A stretch of 64,000 bases of DNA from Lysobacteraceae bacterium (lineage in GTDB: Bacteria > Pseudomonadota > Gammaproteobacteria > Xanthomonadales > Rhodanobacteraceae), in the NCBI GenBank assembly GCA_004143945.1, contig SEHB01000005.1, positions 124,001-188,000 on the forward strand, written 5' to 3'. Position 1 is the stretch's first letter, and every line of letters begins with the position of its first letter. A program made the position numbers and the translations under genes. The notes under the pieces were generated by a model. It made no database searches, was not told where the DNA came from, and saw only the letters and a list, made by a program, of their open reading frames with translations. Positions 62,905 to 64,000 of the stretch are shown here, piece after piece.

Positions 62905-63225
62905 ATGCAGATCAACGTCAAGGGTCACCAGGTCGAAGTCACCGAAGCGCTGAACAGCTACGCGATCGGCAAGTTCGAGCGCGTCACGCGCGTCTTCGAC
63001 CAGCTGCATGACGTGACGATCGTGCTCGGCGTCGAGAAGCTGCTGCACAAGGCCGAGGTCACGATGCAGCTGTCGGGCAAGACCCTGCACGCGGACGCGA
63101 CCGCCACCGACATGTATGCCGCGATCGACGTGCTGGTGGACAAGGTCGAGACGCAGCTGCGCAAGCACAAGGAAAAGCTCACCGACCACCACGCCGACAG
63201 CGTGCGCGCCGCACGCTACAACTGA
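62905..63225 (+). CDS. hpf: Ribosome hibernation promoting factor HPF (short form)
   Basis: 106 residues from ATG 62905, with AAGGAGT 7 bases upstream, one of the best ribosome-binding sites in the window. MQINVKGHQVEVTEALNSYA, RVFDQLHDVTIVLGVEKLLH and TMQLSGKTLHADATATDMYA match short HPF/YhbH. It binds the 30S decoding centre in stationary phase. The 170-base gap to rpoN holds no gene. Confidence 0.94.
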   Translation: MQINVKGHQVEVTEALNSYAIGKFERVTRVFDQLHDVTIVLGVEKLLHKAEVTMQLSGKTLHADATATDMYAAIDVLVDKVETQLRKHKEKLTDHHADSVRAARYN

Positions 63226-63260
63226 CGCCGGCGGCACGCCGACAGGACCTCTCCAGCACC

Positions 63261-63716
63261 ATGCCCTTCCTCGAGTTGCTGCCCGCCGAGCGGGTGCGGT
63301 ACGGCCTTGTCGCGCGCGACAAGGCCGAGCTGCTGGACAGGCTCGCGCTGCTGCTCGCCGACGGCGGGGATCCTGCGCCCACGCGCGAAGCGCTGGTCGC
63401 GCGCGAGCGCCTCGGCAGCACCGGGCTCGGGCACGGCGTCGCGATCCCGCACGGCCGCAGCGCGGCCGTCACCGAGGCGCGCGCGGCGTTCGTGCGCCTC
63501 GAACCGCCGATCGAATTCGGCGCCGAGGACCGCGCGCCGGTGGACCTCGTCGCCGCGCTGATCGTGCCCGCGCATTTCACCGACCAGCACCTGAAGCTGC
63601 TGGCCGAACTCGCGGAGATGTTCTCGAACGCGGTCGTCACCGCCGAGCTGCGCGCGGCTGCGGATGCACCGGCGTTGTACGAGGCGCTGAAGAAAGGGCT
63701 GAGGGCCGAGCGCTAG
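63261..63716 (+). CDS. ptsN: PTS IIA-Ntr protein PtsN
   Basis: 151 residues. PTS EIIA type-2 domain: LARDKAELLDRLALLLADGG-like VARDKAELLDRLALLLADGG, GSTGLGHGVAIPHGRSAAVT with the phospho-acceptor His64, PVDLVAALIVPAHFTDQHLK, LLAELAEMFSNAVVTAELRA. It is the output of the nitrogen PTS. The C terminus KKGLRAER is coded by a degenerate GGGCTGA repeat, as at the end of rlmM. Confidence 0.94.
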   Translation: MPFLELLPAERVRYGLVARDKAELLDRLALLLADGGDPAPTREALVARERLGSTGLGHGVAIPHGRSAAVTEARAAFVRLEPPIEFGAEDRAPVDLVAALIVPAHFTDQHLKLLAELAEMFSNAVVTAELRAAADAPALYEALKKGLRAER

Positions 63717-63873
63717 GGCGCGGCACGAAGCCGCGCGACCGCCTGGAAACGCCGCAGGCGCGATCGACGAAGCGTCGAGACACTCACGACGCGGCGAACG
63801 TGCCACCGGACGGTCGCGGCTGCGCCGCTCCTACCCTACACTGCGCGCACCACGAAGGTTTCGCGATCCCATG

Positions 63874-63900
63874 GCCCTCAGCCCTCAGCCCTCAGCCCCG
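63874..63900. repeat. GGGCTGA heptamer repeat, reverse copy
   Basis: Three to four copies of TCAGCCC (reverse complement GGGCTGA) directly before hprK, matching the repeat at the end of rlmM. Confidence 0.65.
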
Positions 63901-63905
63901 TCCCC

Positions 63906-64000
63906 ATGGATCGCCTGAGCGCGCGCCAGCTGTTCGATGCGGTCGGCGAGCGCCTGCAGTTGCGCTGGATCGCGGGCATGCGCGGGGAGACGCGTGCGAT
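63906..64000 (+). CDS. hprK: HPr kinase/phosphorylase HprK, 5' end only
   Basis: 31 residues before the window edge: DRLSARQLFDAVGERLQLRW then IAGMRGETRA. This matches the N-terminal start of HprK in Lysobacterales (an ARxLF...L.LRW.AG pattern), and ptsN-hprK is the usual order. The kinase core with Walker A lies beyond the window. In proteobacteria HprK modifies HPr of the nitrogen PTS. Confidence 0.85.
   Translation, partial: MDRLSARQLFDAVGERLQLRWIAGMRGETRA

Overview
The window looks like chromosome of a high-GC gammaproteobacterium of the order Lysobacterales (Xanthomonadales), probably Rhodanobacteraceae or Lysobacteraceae. The signs are the gene orders rrf2-sufB-sufC-sufD-sufS, murA/ibaG - kdsD-kdsC-lptC-lptA-lptB - rpoN-hpf-ptsN-hprK, and purM flanked by a DUF2066, CDP-alcohol transferase, AI-2E-type permease and hda set; the strong GC bias of third codon positions; and short intergenic repeats of the type common in xanthomonads. 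No phage, IS element, CRISPR array or tRNA/rRNA gene was found.

Layout: 0-12 kb holds metabolic and accessory genes: a partial dimethylargininase, an AraC regulator, a nucleoside deaminase, a secreted GH44 glycosidase, rlmM, a TVP38 membrane protein, a GH17-GT2 glucan synthase and a SET protein with a post-SET zinc motif. 12-22 kb is a signalling island with two NarL-type two-component pairs around an FHA-GAF protein and a Ser/Thr kinase-TPR protein. 22-28.9 kb carries tandem secreted paralogues, an M20 peptidase, a ComEA-like protein, a second SET protein, a GNAT enzyme and HutD. 29-38 kb is an iron-acquisition region: a Fur box, a TonB-dependent siderophore receptor with a PiuC hydroxylase, and a second Fur box ahead of a five-gene operon (PepSY, DUF2271 with an ApbE flavinylation motif, DUF4198, ApbE, membrane-anchored flavoprotein reductase).

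38-47.6 kb has two more secreted proteins, a Rieske ferredoxin, a GNAT protein and the SUF iron-sulfur operon with its Rrf2 regulator. 47.6-57.3 kb carries the amgK-murU cell-wall recycling pair, hda and its membrane-protein neighbours, purM-purN, a DUF3108 protein, murA and ibaG. 57.5-64 kb is the Kdo/LPS-transport and sigma-54/PTS-Ntr block, ending in a truncated hprK.

Two themes stand out. First, five secreted proteins that are otherwise mixed in type (GH44, beta-propeller-like, beta-helix) end in the same short tail, (I/V/L)F(A/T)DGFE or a one-residue variant, which looks like an undescribed C-terminal tag. Second, several families of small inverted-repeat elements occupy gene starts and ends, in one case supplying the first codons of purN.
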